Part shown: positions 6,106-14,924 of the stretch, in pieces | How the letters are laid out: each line of letters starts with the position of its first letter | How positions within the stretch are numbered: the first letter of the stretch is position 1 | Origin: Coemansia sp. RSA 1804 | Lineage: Eukaryota > Kickxellomycota > Kickxellomycetes > Kickxellales > Kickxellaceae | Assembly: GCA_027578815.1 (NCBI GenBank) | Contig: JANBTH010000447.1 | Span: 1-17,193 of the forward strand | Reading direction: 5' to 3' | DNA length: 17,193 bases | Notes under the pieces: model-generated | What the model was told of the DNA's origin: nothing | The model's database searches: none | What the model saw: only the letters and a program-made list of their open reading frames with translations | Translations under genes and position numbers: made by a program

Positions 6106-9100
6106 TGCCGCTGCTTTCGAGTTCTTGCTGCTCGGCAGACAGCGGCGACTCAACGAAAGCTGTGTACAAGACATCGACGATATCGAACCAGCGCGACTTA
6201 CCGCTCTTGCCCATGTCGCGAGTGAAGGCGGTCTGGGCATCAAGCCTGGCAACAACGCCGTCCATCAGCTGGGTCCACGGACCGATCCACGACTGCAGCT
6301 CGCCCTTGTAGGCCTGGATCTCATCGGCAGACATGCTTTCGGTCTTCGGGCCCAGCGCATATAGAATCTGCGCCGTCCCCGACAGCAGCGCATAATCGAC
6401 AAACAGCCGGTACCACTTGCTGTCACGGCCAAGGAGCTTCAGCGCAAAGAACACCTTCGACTGCCCTGCATCCAGACGGATATTGTGCTCGCTTCCGTCC
6501 TGCAACGCACACACGACGACCTTGCCGTCGAGTTTCTTTGCAATGTCAACAACATCCATGACAAGCTGTGGCGGCAGCGCAAGAATGCGCACAAGCACGC
6601 CGGCCCGCTGGCGAAACGACGTGGTTTGCGTCTTGAATGCTTCCACCAGGAACGCTGCTGCTGCGTCGGTGATGCCATTCGGCGGCCGGTTCATCGGAAC
6701 GATGCGCACATCCAGATCAACATGCATTATACTCGACGGGATGCTAAACAGCTCGCACGACAGCGCCATTATACCGGCGCTCATATCCTCGTCGCCACCA
6801 ACGTCATCGCCAGACACTGCGTCTACCAGCTCACCGCTGCCGCTATCAACATCCATCGGCGCAGAAGAGTGCGCGACTCGCTGGGACTCTTCATCCGACG
6901 TATTCACGCTATCGGCGTCATCGCCCTTCACAGTCGCCCGCATCAGAAACTCGCAGCGCACAGACTCCTTTGCGCCGGTGAACCCGACAATCATCACCCG
7001 CTTGGTCTCGGCGCTACTGGCGTTGCCATTGCTATTGACAACAAGCTTCTCCTTCACGCCAAACAGCGGCTCCTTTGTTCTTGCCACAAGCGCCTGCTGC
7101 CCATCCACAGGCTTCCACTCGGAACCGGGGGCCGCCATGCTTTCGTCAATAATCTCCTGCGTCCGCGATATCGCCATCCCAAGCTGATCCTGGACATGCA
7201 CCGAACGCACCAGCCACTCCATAAGCGACCGCAGCACAACCACCAGTTGCAGCTTGGAGCACATCAGGGCCGATGGCGGCATAGGCACGAAAACCGGTGA
7301 CTTTGACGAGCTCTGTTTCTGCGATATCTGCCGCACTCGGAACATCATTCGTTCGGCCTTTGTGGCCTCGGGTCGCAAGCGGAAAAGCCCGCGCTGCAAG
7401 AACTTTATCCTTTCATGCTTGTCCAGCATAGAAGATGACGAAGAAGAGCTACCTTTTTCGTTAGCATCGTCTGCCAAGTGCTGCCACATATCTTCCCCAA
7501 GAATCGAAGACACATGTCGCTCCAGCGCTCCCCACTCGAACCTCATCTTGCGCGCCACGGCCTCCATCCACTCTGCAAAGAGCGGAATCGGTTCAGTGCC
7601 GGCTGTAACCAGTGGTGCAGGCGCCATTGCCGATCCGCGCCCATACACGGGAATAGTCTGCCTCGACAGCAGCTGTGCTGCACCAACAGCATCGCTGATC
7701 TGGAACATCTCGCTGCTGACCAGTCGCAGATCAACGACGTAGCGCGAGTTGAATACGAGACGGATGTTGTCGGCCGATGTGTACATGTGCATAATGTACA
7801 GTCCCTTGACGGATTTGAACGCATTTTCCAGCCCCTTTGACTGGGACATGATCTTTTGCAGGAAAATATACGACTTTTCGTCATCGTTATCGTCTTTATC
7901 CTCATCAGCACTGGCGGGCTCCGTGGTTTCACTGCTTCCTTTGCCATGCTTCTCGAGTTTGGCCTCGGCCCTATTCACACCCCCTTGGTCTACGCTATTA
8001 TTGCCCGTCAGCAGGTTCCTAAGCTGGTACCGAATGAGCGTGTCGCGAGAGTCAAAGTGAAGCGAAGGAGACAACGAGCGTATGTTAACTTGCGATGAGA
8101 TTGCGTCAATGATATAGTTAACCGGCATAAGGTGCAAAATCATCGACAGTACCGGCAACGGACTACCTGTCAGATTAAGTCTTGCCTGCAGTTTGTGTAG
8201 CCAGCGAGAAAGACTGGTGGAAACCTCAAACCCAACAGACCGCGCAGCGCGCTTAGACTGGTTGTACCCGGCGCCTCCGCCACCTTCATGTTCGGTGTGC
8301 GCAAAGTCCAGATCGGAAACATCCTGATCCTGGCGACTAGTGTGGGTGGCCGCCCAGGGCCATGTCGATGCAATACGCAGAATCTTGTTGGTCTTCGGGT
8401 CAACGTTAGCAAGCGTCAGATGGAACGACAGATCGTTTCCTCCAGAATCAACGTATCCGGGCGGATACATCGATCTGTCGGAATCCTCGTTGGCAAATGG
8501 ATACGGCACACGGCAGGATATCGACAGGAACCACGAGCTTATACACTGGATGACTATCTCCGTCGATTGGTGGCCACGCCACGACCCAAGCATATTGGCA
8601 ACGGCACCCGTGTACGGCCCGGAGTTGAATGGATAGTACGCCGTGGTTGTGGCAATCACCCGTCGCATTGGCGGCTGCTCCCACGAGTACATGTTGCGCG
8701 CAATGTGGGTCATCAGATGATGCTCAGACCAATCTCTAATAAGACACTGCACTGCCCGACTCATCTGCTTGTACACCAGCACAACCTTGCTATATCCGCC
8801 CTTGTTTCGGAACGGACCGCGCTTGCTGGCACTGCCACCAGTCTTACACCCGCTGTTTCTGCTGTCTGTTTCAGAAAGATGGTACCCGCCATCCGATGCT
8901 GCATGAGTGCCAAAGTACACCGCATCAGAGTACGCCCGAGCAACGGGATCCGGAAGATTGTCCAGCGCAATCGGGATCGACGCAATGACCTGGCATGGAA
9001 CCACATGGCGCCCAATAAGCGACTGTCTGGTAGCGTGTACACCCGACGAGGATCCGTCGCCATTAGAGTCAGCATGATTCAGGGCCACAGAGTTTGACAA

Positions 9101-12100
9101 TGACGCATACGTCGCACGCGGCCGCTCGGCAAAGGAAGATACTTTGCCAGCAACCTTTGCAAGCGCTGCCTGGCGATGCTGGTCAACGCGGGTGGACGAG
9201 GACAGATCAGCTCGCAGCGACGGATCCAGCTCATCCGACGCGATTCGAATCGAGATCATCCGACGTGCCTCGTCGGGGAGTACGCCCAGATTAGCCACGT
9301 TCCAGTTGATTGGCGATGCGCGCATCAGTGCAAAGACAGGAATGTACAGAACAGGAACCTGCTCATCCAGCTCATAGAGCCCCATCTTGTCCAGCCCAGC
9401 CACAGAGAGCTCCTTGGACACTGCCGCACGATGTCCATGAGGCGAGGTAGAGAACGACGGCAGACGGAAGCTGTACGGTATCTTCCATCGCGTAAGCTGT
9501 GTTTGCAAGAGGCGTAGAGCAAGGCGTGCTCTGCATGCGGAGGCAAGTGCATTGAGATAGTCCAGAGTAATGCTTGTGCGTCCGGTTAGCATTGCATCCA
9601 CCTTTTCGGTAATCTCACGTTCGTCTGCCGAAAGATCAACGTCGGAGCCATCGGTGGAGCCAGCCGCTTCTGCAGCAGCTCTGTTGTCATCGGAACCATT
9701 CCCAGACCCGCTCTTCGGCTGCAAAGAAGCACGAGCACCAGCAGTAAACATGCTCGAGTCAAGTCCCTTTTCTGCAAGAAGTCTGCGTGCCACCGAGTAG
9801 AAAAGACGGTCCACCTGAAGCGAGATAATCTGTCCAACAACAAACATAAGCCGATCCGTGGGATGAGGATTCAGAAGCACCAGACGGAACCGCAGCCTGT
9901 CTGTCATGGCTACCATAATGTACCACTCACCTTTCCCCTGCGAACCGGCACCCACATGCTCTTCAACCCCATCGGTTCCCTCGATCATGTAGAACCGAAT
10001 CCGACCCAACGGATTCTCAACACCAGCAACCTCGCGCACAAGTGCATCTGCCTCCTGCTGCGATACGCGCAAAGGGAAGTTAGTAGCCATGTTTGGCGAC
10101 GACGACGATATACCAACTCCTGGCACACCCGACCACGACCCCATAACCGTTGACCCAGCGGAACCTGCAAGATCAAAATGCTTGCCCATGCCAGAATGCA
10201 CAACAAATCCAGGCAGATTCGGGAATCCGGTTGACTGCACACTCTGCGCACGCAGTCCAAGCGACCTGAATGACAGACAGTCAAGATCAACAAGCGCCAG
10301 ACTGGACCGCATGTCAACCAAAAGCTCCGCCAGCCGCCATGGCGTGCGATTAAGCTGCTCCGCCAGCTGTCCGACCATCGATTCGCTAAGAGCAGTGCTG
10401 GGCGCAACAACCTCCGACGCACGCACAACAAGCCGGCCGGTAAAGGTATCGACTGTAATATCTACAGCGCCCTCCGTTTCTCTGTACCACGCGCGCAGAC
10501 GAGGAATGGATGTGCCCAGACTGGCTTCCTCTCTCGTCAACTCGTGCGTCTTGATCGTTGCTCCCGACGCCGTCACAAAGTGCAGATCAACCGCATCCTC
10601 GCTGAATAGCTTGGATGCTGACATGGACGCATTCAGCGACTCCAGTATGGTGCAAGCATGGCGCCAAGTGACCTGTCGAAGCAGCCTTTCAACGTTGACT
10701 TGCTCTGGATCAACAACAAGCGAGAAGTCGTCGGAATCCGCTGCAAAATCATGGCTGCCATCCTCAGCATTGCTACCATCCTCTGATAGCTCGCTTGCCT
10801 GCGACACGGTGCGTGACCAAACCCTGGGCGACACAAGTCCTGAATACGCAGACCAGGTAACGCATAGTCCGAGCTTTGGTATCAGGTTCCGTCGATCCCG
10901 CTCGATGCGCACAAAATCGCCACTCTCTGGGCTGTCAGTGTAGACAGGCGACGTCTCTAATGCTGTTGGGCCGTCGGAGGCCGATGCGTGGATCGGACGA
11001 GGAACAGCAAGCGGCACCAAGCGGAACACAATAGAGTCGGACCTAACACCGCCAACAGCACCGCCATGTGCAATCGCAGAACCAGAGTATGCAGCGGATG
11101 CGGCACGGGGCGATGTCCAGTACTTTAATGTAAGCACCGATCGGTTGGCACTCATCTCAACCTGCAACAGGTTCTCCCACCGTGTCCGACGCAAAACGGA
11201 AGACTGCTTGAAAATCGACTCGAGTAGCACAGTAAGACATTGCTGGTGCAGGAAATCATACAACTGTGCAAGCTGGGGAGGCTGGGCATCCGACATCCTT
11301 TCGCCAGCACCGTTGGGCGTTCCGCTATCCTGCGACTCGGCAGCGAGGGTCTTCTCATGTGCTGTGCTAGCCTCAATTAGCATGCTCTGAGCCCTGTCCA
11401 AAATCTGCCATGTATTTACGGTAATCTGCTGTTCGGATGAAAGCGACTTGTCGCCGCCAACCAGCACTTGCACGCTGACAATATGCCATGGAATAGTGCT
11501 CTCGTATTGCAAAAGCGTAAGCGTGGCCTTGAACTCCTTGGCCATCGTAAACACTATGCGGCCGTTTGCAATCTTGTACCGCCGCATCGCAGGCGGGATA
11601 GGCTCGCCACGCAGGATCCTGCTGCGGATGATATCGTCGATGGCGCGCAGAGTGTCGCGGATCTGCCTTTTGGACAGCTTTGGCGGCGGAACAGACTGTT
11701 TCATGGCAAGTGGAAGCCGCATGTAGGTGCCTGTGGTAAGCACATCAACAGCATTGGAGACATCGTAGTTCCTCATACGGACGCTGGGCATCGACATAAA
11801 AATGTGCATGATCGCGTCAACTGAAAATTCGAAAAACTTGTTTTGCGAATCGAGATAGGCAATGACGTTTTGGCACTTTTGGATCTGTGGTGCATTCTTT
11901 GCCCAGCGAACAAGCACAAGGAGCTTTGTGAGGAGATCTGACACGTGCTCTGTGTATCTGAGAATGTCGTTGCGCCGGTCAGCCTCGTGCCGACTGGGAA
12001 GCGTGTCAACAAGCGTCACAAGCTCGGTGTACGCGTAGGTAACCAGCCGCCCGATTATCACGCTCAACGGAATCATCTGCACATCGACCTGCGGTATATC

Positions 12101-12472
12101 TTCTGCTTCTGACTGGATATCGCCTGAATCGCTCACGCCATCGCCGTTACTGCTGCCCTTATCCCCGCCAGAGCCATTAGTCTGGCCATTAGTACTGCCG
12201 CTGTTGTTGCTATTGCTATTGTTATTACTGATGTGGTTGTTTCCTCCTGGCCCACCCCCGCTTGCATTGCTCAGCATCGGAAAGTGCTGGCCGTTCTCTA
12301 TGCTGCCGCTGTCTGTGCGCATACTTTGGCTATGGAATGAGTTTCGGCTCTGGTTGCCTTCGGGCTCCATGCTAGTGTCTGCCTGCACCGGCGTGCCGGG
12401 GACCAGCGTGCGTCCAGCACTGTCTGATGTGGAAGACGAGTGCAATGGAACGCGCTGCATCGCTGTCCACAT
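6101..12472 (-). CDS. MED14: Mediator of RNA polymerase II transcription subunit 14
   Basis: MED14 (Rgr1 in yeast) is the backbone that joins the head, middle and tail modules of Mediator in the nucleus, linking activators to RNA polymerase II. The protein is 2123 aa in one uninterrupted frame. Residues 1-125 are Ser/Asn/Gly-rich and disordered. The Med14 N-terminal domain lies at about 131-335: IPLSVIIGRLVTYAYTELVTL, then LLVLVRWAKNAPQIQKCQ, the signature YDVSNAVDVLTTGTYMRLP (236-254), NGRIVFTMAKEFKATLTL (303-320) and IPWHIVSVQVLV (327-338). The rest is less conserved, as is normal for the family, and holds Ser-, Asp- and Gly-rich inserts (for example around 6770-6915, a Ser run near 7425-7455 and an acidic stretch near 7871-7915). 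It is much longer than yeast Rgr1 (about 1080 aa) or human MED14 (about 1450 aa). The first ATG, nine bases after an in-frame TAG (12479-12481), has C at -3. The next ATG at 12460 has G at -3 and may also serve as start. Confidence 0.95.
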   Translation of the reverse strand: MWTAMQRVPLHSSSTSDSAGRTLVPGTPVQADTSMEPEGNQSRNSFHSQSMRTDSGSIENGQHFPMLSNASGGGPGGNNHISNNNSNSNNSGSTNGQTNGSGGDKGSSNGDGVSDSGDIQSEAEDIPQVDVQMIPLSVIIGRLVTYAYTELVTLVDTLPSRHEADRRNDILRYTEHVSDLLTKLLVLVRWAKNAPQIQKCQNVIAYLDSQNKFFEFSVDAIMHIFMSMPSVRMRNYDVSNAVDVLTTGTYMRLPLAMKQSVPPPKLSKRQIRDTLRAIDDIIRSRILRGEPIPPAMRRYKIANGRIVFTMAKEFKATLTLLQYESTIPWHIVSVQVLVGGDKSLSSEQQITVNTWQILDRAQSMLIEASTAHEKTLAAESQDSGTPNGAGERMSDAQPPQLAQLYDFLHQQCLTVLLESIFKQSSVLRRTRWENLLQVEMSANRSVLTLKYWTSPRAASAAYSGSAIAHGGAVGGVRSDSIVFRLVPLAVPRPIHASASDGPTALETSPVYTDSPESGDFVRIERDRRNLIPKLGLCVTWSAYSGLVSPRVWSRTVSQASELSEDGSNAEDGSHDFAADSDDFSLVVDPEQVNVERLLRQVTWRHACTILESLNASMSASKLFSEDAVDLHFVTASGATIKTHELTREEASLGTSIPRLRAWYRETEGAVDITVDTFTGRLVVRASEVVAPSTALSESMVGQLAEQLNRTPWRLAELLVDMRSSLALVDLDCLSFRSLGLRAQSVQSTGFPNLPGFVVHSGMGKHFDLAGSAGSTVMGSWSGVPGVGISSSSPNMATNFPLRVSQQEADALVREVAGVENPLGRIRFYMIEGTDGVEEHVGAGSQGKGEWYIMVAMTDRLRFRLVLLNPHPTDRLMFVVGQIISLQVDRLFYSVARRLLAEKGLDSSMFTAGARASLQPKSGSGNGSDDNRAAAEAAGSTDGSDVDLSADEREITEKVDAMLTGRTSITLDYLNALASACRARLALRLLQTQLTRWKIPYSFRLPSFSTSPHGHRAAVSKELSVAGLDKMGLYELDEQVPVLYIPVFALMRASPINWNVANLGVLPDEARRMISIRIASDELDPSLRADLSSSTRVDQHRQAALAKVAGKVSSFAERPRATYASLSNSVALNHADSNGDGSSSGVHATRQSLIGRHVVPCQVIASIPIALDNLPDPVARAYSDAVYFGTHAASDGGYHLSETDSRNSGCKTGGSASKRGPFRNKGGYSKVVLVYKQMSRAVQCLIRDWSEHHLMTHIARNMYSWEQPPMRRVIATTTAYYPFNSGPYTGAVANMLGSWRGHQSTEIVIQCISSWFLSISCRVPYPFANEDSDRSMYPPGYVDSGGNDLSFHLTLANVDPKTNKILRIASTWPWAATHTSRQDQDVSDLDFAHTEHEGGGGAGYNQSKRAARSVGFEVSTSLSRWLHKLQARLNLTGSPLPVLSMILHLMPVNYIIDAISSQVNIRSLSPSLHFDSRDTLIRYQLRNLLTGNNSVDQGGVNRAEAKLEKHGKGSSETTEPASADEDKDDNDDEKSYIFLQKIMSQSKGLENAFKSVKGLYIMHMYTSADNIRLVFNSRYVVDLRLVSSEMFQISDAVGAAQLLSRQTIPVYGRGSAMAPAPLVTAGTEPIPLFAEWMEAVARKMRFEWGALERHVSSILGEDMWQHLADDANEKGSSSSSSSMLDKHERIKFLQRGLFRLRPEATKAERMMFRVRQISQKQSSSKSPVFVPMPPSALMCSKLQLVVVLRSLMEWLVRSVHVQDQLGMAISRTQEIIDESMAAPGSEWKPVDGQQALVARTKEPLFGVKEKLVVNSNGNASSAETKRVMIVGFTGAKESVRCEFLMRATVKGDDADSVNTSDEESQRVAHSSAPMDVDSGSGELVDAVSGDDVGGDEDMSAGIMALSCELFSIPSSIMHVDLDVRIVPMNRPPNGITDAAAAFLVEAFKTQTTSFRQRAGVLVRILALPPQLVMDVVDIAKKLDGKVVVCALQDGSEHNIRLDAGQSKVFFALKLLGRDSKWYRLFVDYALLSGTAQILYALGPKTESMSADEIQAYKGELQSWIGPWTQLMDGVVARLDAQTAFTRDMGKSGKSRWFDIVDVLYTAFVESPLSAEQQELESSGK

Positions 12473-12612
12473 CCGTCGCTAGCAAATTGCTCAAAAGTGA
12501 AGGAGAAAAGTGTGTTCTTGCCTACGGGCTCGGATATATGATATTATATTGTGGATATAGACAATGGTAGCAGTGCTGTTGATTTTTGTCTGGTAGAAAA
12601 AGGTTCCTTCCT

Positions 12613-12641
12613 GGCCCAGAATTACGCTTTGTATGTGGGCC
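12613..12641. repeat. GGCCCA / TGGGCC inverted repeat
   Basis: GGCCCA (12613-12618) and TGGGCC (12636-12641) are exact reverse complements 17 bases apart. A third TGGGCC lies at 13013-13018 in the same intergenic region. Repeated use of one GC-rich hexamer in an A/T-rich promoter suggests a factor-binding site; the factor is unknown. Confidence 0.5.
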
Positions 12642-12872
12642 GCCTTTTTTCTTTTGCTAGCACGATAAACCGGCGCTTCCTAGTATTGAAGGAGATAAAA
12701 AGTACGCGCTTTTCAAATGAAATGCAGAAATATAAATAAAGTATAGAAATATAACTGGTAATATGTGAAGAGAAAGGCAGCAAGTAAATTAATTGGCTTT
12801 CACATTGAACAAATCTCCCTTTAGCAAATGAAGGCTATTAAATAGGATAATTTGAATTATTAATGAAAGAGA

Positions 12873-12880
12873 TATAAAAA
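12873..12880 (+). promoter_or_regulatory. TATA-like box upstream of the hydroxylase gene
   Basis: TATAAAAA on the plus strand, 267-274 bases before ATG 13147. The distance is long unless the 5' UTR is also long, and the area is A/T-rich, so this may be chance. Confidence 0.25.
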
Positions 12881-12979
12881 AGAGTTGGCGAGCACCGAAA
12901 CATTACATTTTCCTCTTTATTTTTTTTTTGCAAAGAGACGTTTCAGGACATTCTATTACGCTTCTTGCTGCCCATTGCG

Positions 12980-12995
12980 ACGCGTGATTGGTTGG
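12980..12995. promoter_or_regulatory. ACGCGT (MCB-like) box next to an inverted CCAAT box
   Basis: ACGCGT at 12980-12985 is an exact match to the MluI cell-cycle box bound by MBF-type factors in yeasts. One base later, ATTGG at 12987-12991 is an inverted CCAAT box, the target of the HAP/NF-Y complex. They sit about 155-165 bases from the hydroxylase start and about 510 bases from the MED14 start. Function is inferred from the motifs only. Confidence 0.4.
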
Positions 12996-13146
12996 CCTGC
13001 GCTGAGCCTCAATGGGCCACGCTTTTTTCAACTTGCGACAAGGATTTTATAGATTTGTTTGTTTTGGCCATAATAAAAAATTTTTATATCTTCTTTATCT
13101 GTAGAGTTTAAATCAGTATTTCGTTTTTTGTAAAGGTGTATTCATA

Positions 13147-14862
13147 ATGAGCCTCGATACGGACGGCGCTCGCAGTCGTATTAGTAGTAGCGGCAGCAAT
13201 AGTAACGACAGAAAAGGCAAGCACTTGGACGTAGCAGAATCGAAGGAAAAGCGCACCGGCACACGGCTAGACGGCGACAGCGCTAGAAAAACAGCCAAGA
13301 CAAGAGACGAGGATGGCCTGTCGCAGGGGAACGTAGCAGTCAAGATGAACCAAGAATACTTGGATCCAAAGTTTGTTGACAGCTTCTATAAGGCGTTTAC
13401 ATGCAAGGCTGTAGCATCGGAGGAAGACGGTCAACCGGAGACAGTTTCGATTCCAACGGAGAGCGGAGAAGGAGTCGTGGTTGTCAGCCCATTCCACACG
13501 GGAAGATTATATAATATTCTGCCAAAGGTCTTTCTGTATGGGCTGCGAAAGGAGCTTGGTGCACTGAACTGGCATGAGCGTCTAAATGACTTATACTGGT
13601 TCTACCAGACTGACGATCTTGCGCTCAATGGAAACACACACATAAAAGCGCTGCGCGACTACCTCGCAGGCGAAGAGTTTGTCAGCTTCATGGAAAGGAT
13701 CACTGGGGTTGGGCTTACTCGAGGGTATCTTGATCTTGCAGCCCAGAGATACAAGAAGGGAAACCATCTCCTCTGCCACGATGACGACGTGCAACGTGGA
13801 AAGCTGACCCGGAAGATTGCCTATATTATATATCTTGTTGACGAAGACTGGACCACGGAGGATGGTGGCTCACTGGGTTTGTTCAAGAGCGACTCTGATA
13901 TGTGTCCCACGCGTGTTGTTGCCAAAATTGTCCCCAAGTTCAACTCCATTGGATTCTTCCTCACTGGCCATGCATCGTACCACACGGTTGAAGAAGTCAC
14001 AGTCAGCAGTCAGGATCGTGAGAGATGGTCCGTGACAGGGTGGTTCTATGGCCCCGCCACGCCAGAGTCCACTGAGCCTGAGAATACTGATGCCGGCGTC
14101 TTGTCATTACAAGACTCTGTGCTACCTCGGATGCTTGAGTTTGCGGATTCGGATGACATCGTTTCTGAGCTGCATGATGAGGACTACGCAGAGCTGAAAA
14201 AGTGGGTCAATGCGGACTATGCAGGTGCAAAGGTTGTGGACCGCATTCAGGAAGCGTTTCTGAACGAGAGCAGCGTGGAACTTCGCGACTTCCTACGCCC
14301 AGACATCTTTGACAGATGTGTGGCCGAGATGAACCACGGGTTCTGGTCAGACGCCGTATTGCTGGGTCCTGCGCATGTCTCAAAGTACCTCCGAGCTAAC
14401 GTGGATAGTGGCAACGCTGCCACACTCTATGAACTGCTGGCCTTCCTTCGGTCGCCGGTGTTTGCTCGCTTCTTGTCTGGCGTGACCTCGCTTAGGTTTT
14501 CAAGCATGTCCCAAGAAGTACGCCAGTTCAAGCATGGCCACTACACGCTTGTACACGACCAGGTTGTAGAGCCCTTTGGAGTCGATGTGACACTGTCTTT
14601 TATGCCTCGTCCGGAAGAGAAGGCGCCAGATGTTCAGTGGGACGAGTCGTGGGGCGGATCCACCCATTACATTGCCGATAAGGATGAGCTGCTGCGGATC
14701 AGCCCCGAATCTAACTCGCTTTCTCTAGTTCTTCGTGACGAGGGGACACTGCGCTTTGTAAAGTATGTGAACCATATGGCCAAGGCGGTTCGTCAGGACA
14801 TTGCAATGGTTTTTGTAGAGTCGCCCGAAGAAGAGTGTGAAGATGACGATGCTAAAGATTGA
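13147..14862 (+). CDS. TPA1: Prolyl 3,4-dihydroxylase of the Tpa1/Ofd1/OGFOD1 family
   Basis: An Fe(II)/2-oxoglutarate dioxygenase of 571 aa. Known relatives hydroxylate a proline of ribosomal protein uS12 (Rps23) and affect translation accuracy; fission yeast Ofd1 also controls Sre1 stability according to oxygen. Residues 1-66 are a charged Ser/Lys/Arg-rich extension. The catalytic double-stranded beta-helix domain spans about 68-302. Its iron ligands are H211 and D213 (CHDDDV) and H279 (SYHTVEEV), and R293 in RWSVTGWF is the expected 2-oxoglutarate anchor. The second, non-catalytic domain typical of the family spans about 325-560, with QFKHGHYTLVHD at 460-471. The C-terminus is acidic. All catalytic residues are present. 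The ATG at 13147 has A at -3; Met67 (13345) lies where many relatives begin and is a possible second start. It diverges from MED14 and converges with the coiled-coil gene. Confidence 0.95.
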   Translation: MSLDTDGARSRISSSGSNSNDRKGKHLDVAESKEKRTGTRLDGDSARKTAKTRDEDGLSQGNVAVKMNQEYLDPKFVDSFYKAFTCKAVASEEDGQPETVSIPTESGEGVVVVSPFHTGRLYNILPKVFLYGLRKELGALNWHERLNDLYWFYQTDDLALNGNTHIKALRDYLAGEEFVSFMERITGVGLTRGYLDLAAQRYKKGNHLLCHDDDVQRGKLTRKIAYIIYLVDEDWTTEDGGSLGLFKSDSDMCPTRVVAKIVPKFNSIGFFLTGHASYHTVEEVTVSSQDRERWSVTGWFYGPATPESTEPENTDAGVLSLQDSVLPRMLEFADSDDIVSELHDEDYAELKKWVNADYAGAKVVDRIQEAFLNESSVELRDFLRPDIFDRCVAEMNHGFWSDAVLLGPAHVSKYLRANVDSGNAATLYELLAFLRSPVFARFLSGVTSLRFSSMSQEVRQFKHGHYTLVHDQVVEPFGVDVTLSFMPRPEEKAPDVQWDESWGGSTHYIADKDELLRISPESNSLSLVLRDEGTLRFVKYVNHMAKAVRQDIAMVFVESPEEECEDDDAKD

Positions 14863-14867
14863 ATAAA
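14862..14867 (+). terminator. AATAAA overlapping the hydroxylase stop codon
   Basis: The gene ends GAT TGA ATAAAT, so an exact AATAAA begins with the last base of the stop codon. A second AATAAA at 14897-14902 is the likelier poly(A) signal for a 3' UTR of normal length. Confidence 0.3.
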
Positions 14868-14896
14868 TTTGTTGTCGGTTTCCTTCCTTTCATGTC

Positions 14897-14902
14897 AATA
14901 AA
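14897..14902 (+). terminator. AATAAA poly(A) signal of the hydroxylase gene
   Basis: An exact AATAAA 35 bases after the stop codon, followed by T-rich sequence (TGATTATTTTT). Cleavage downstream of it would fall close to or inside the 3' end of the converging coiled-coil gene, whose stop is at 14925-14927. Confidence 0.45.
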
Positions 14903-14924
14903 GCATGTGATTATTTTTAACCTC

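Larger units (their letters stand above)
12473..13146. promoter_or_regulatory. Divergent promoter between MED14 and the prolyl hydroxylase
   Basis: These 674 bases lie between two genes read outward, so they must hold both promoters. No gene is seen inside; the one 62-codon frame lacks an ATG. The left part near MED14 is pyrimidine-rich on the minus strand. The middle is A/T-rich with a TATAAAAA at 12873-12880. The right part has a GC-rich island (about 12960-13025) with an ACGCGT box, a CCAAT box and a TGGGCC motif, followed by A/T-rich sequence including an AAAAATTTTT palindrome up to the hydroxylase start. Confidence 0.7.

Noticed and set aside
6417..10943. Long plus-strand open frames opposite MED14 (256-284 codons at 6417, 6485, 8288 and 10089)
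   Set aside because: They lie wholly antisense to a well-supported gene, overlap one another in different frames and show Arg/His/Ser-rich composition typical of the reverse of GC-rich codons.
12551..12739. 62-codon plus-strand frame in the MED14/hydroxylase promoter
   Set aside because: It begins with GTG, not ATG, and has no recognisable content.
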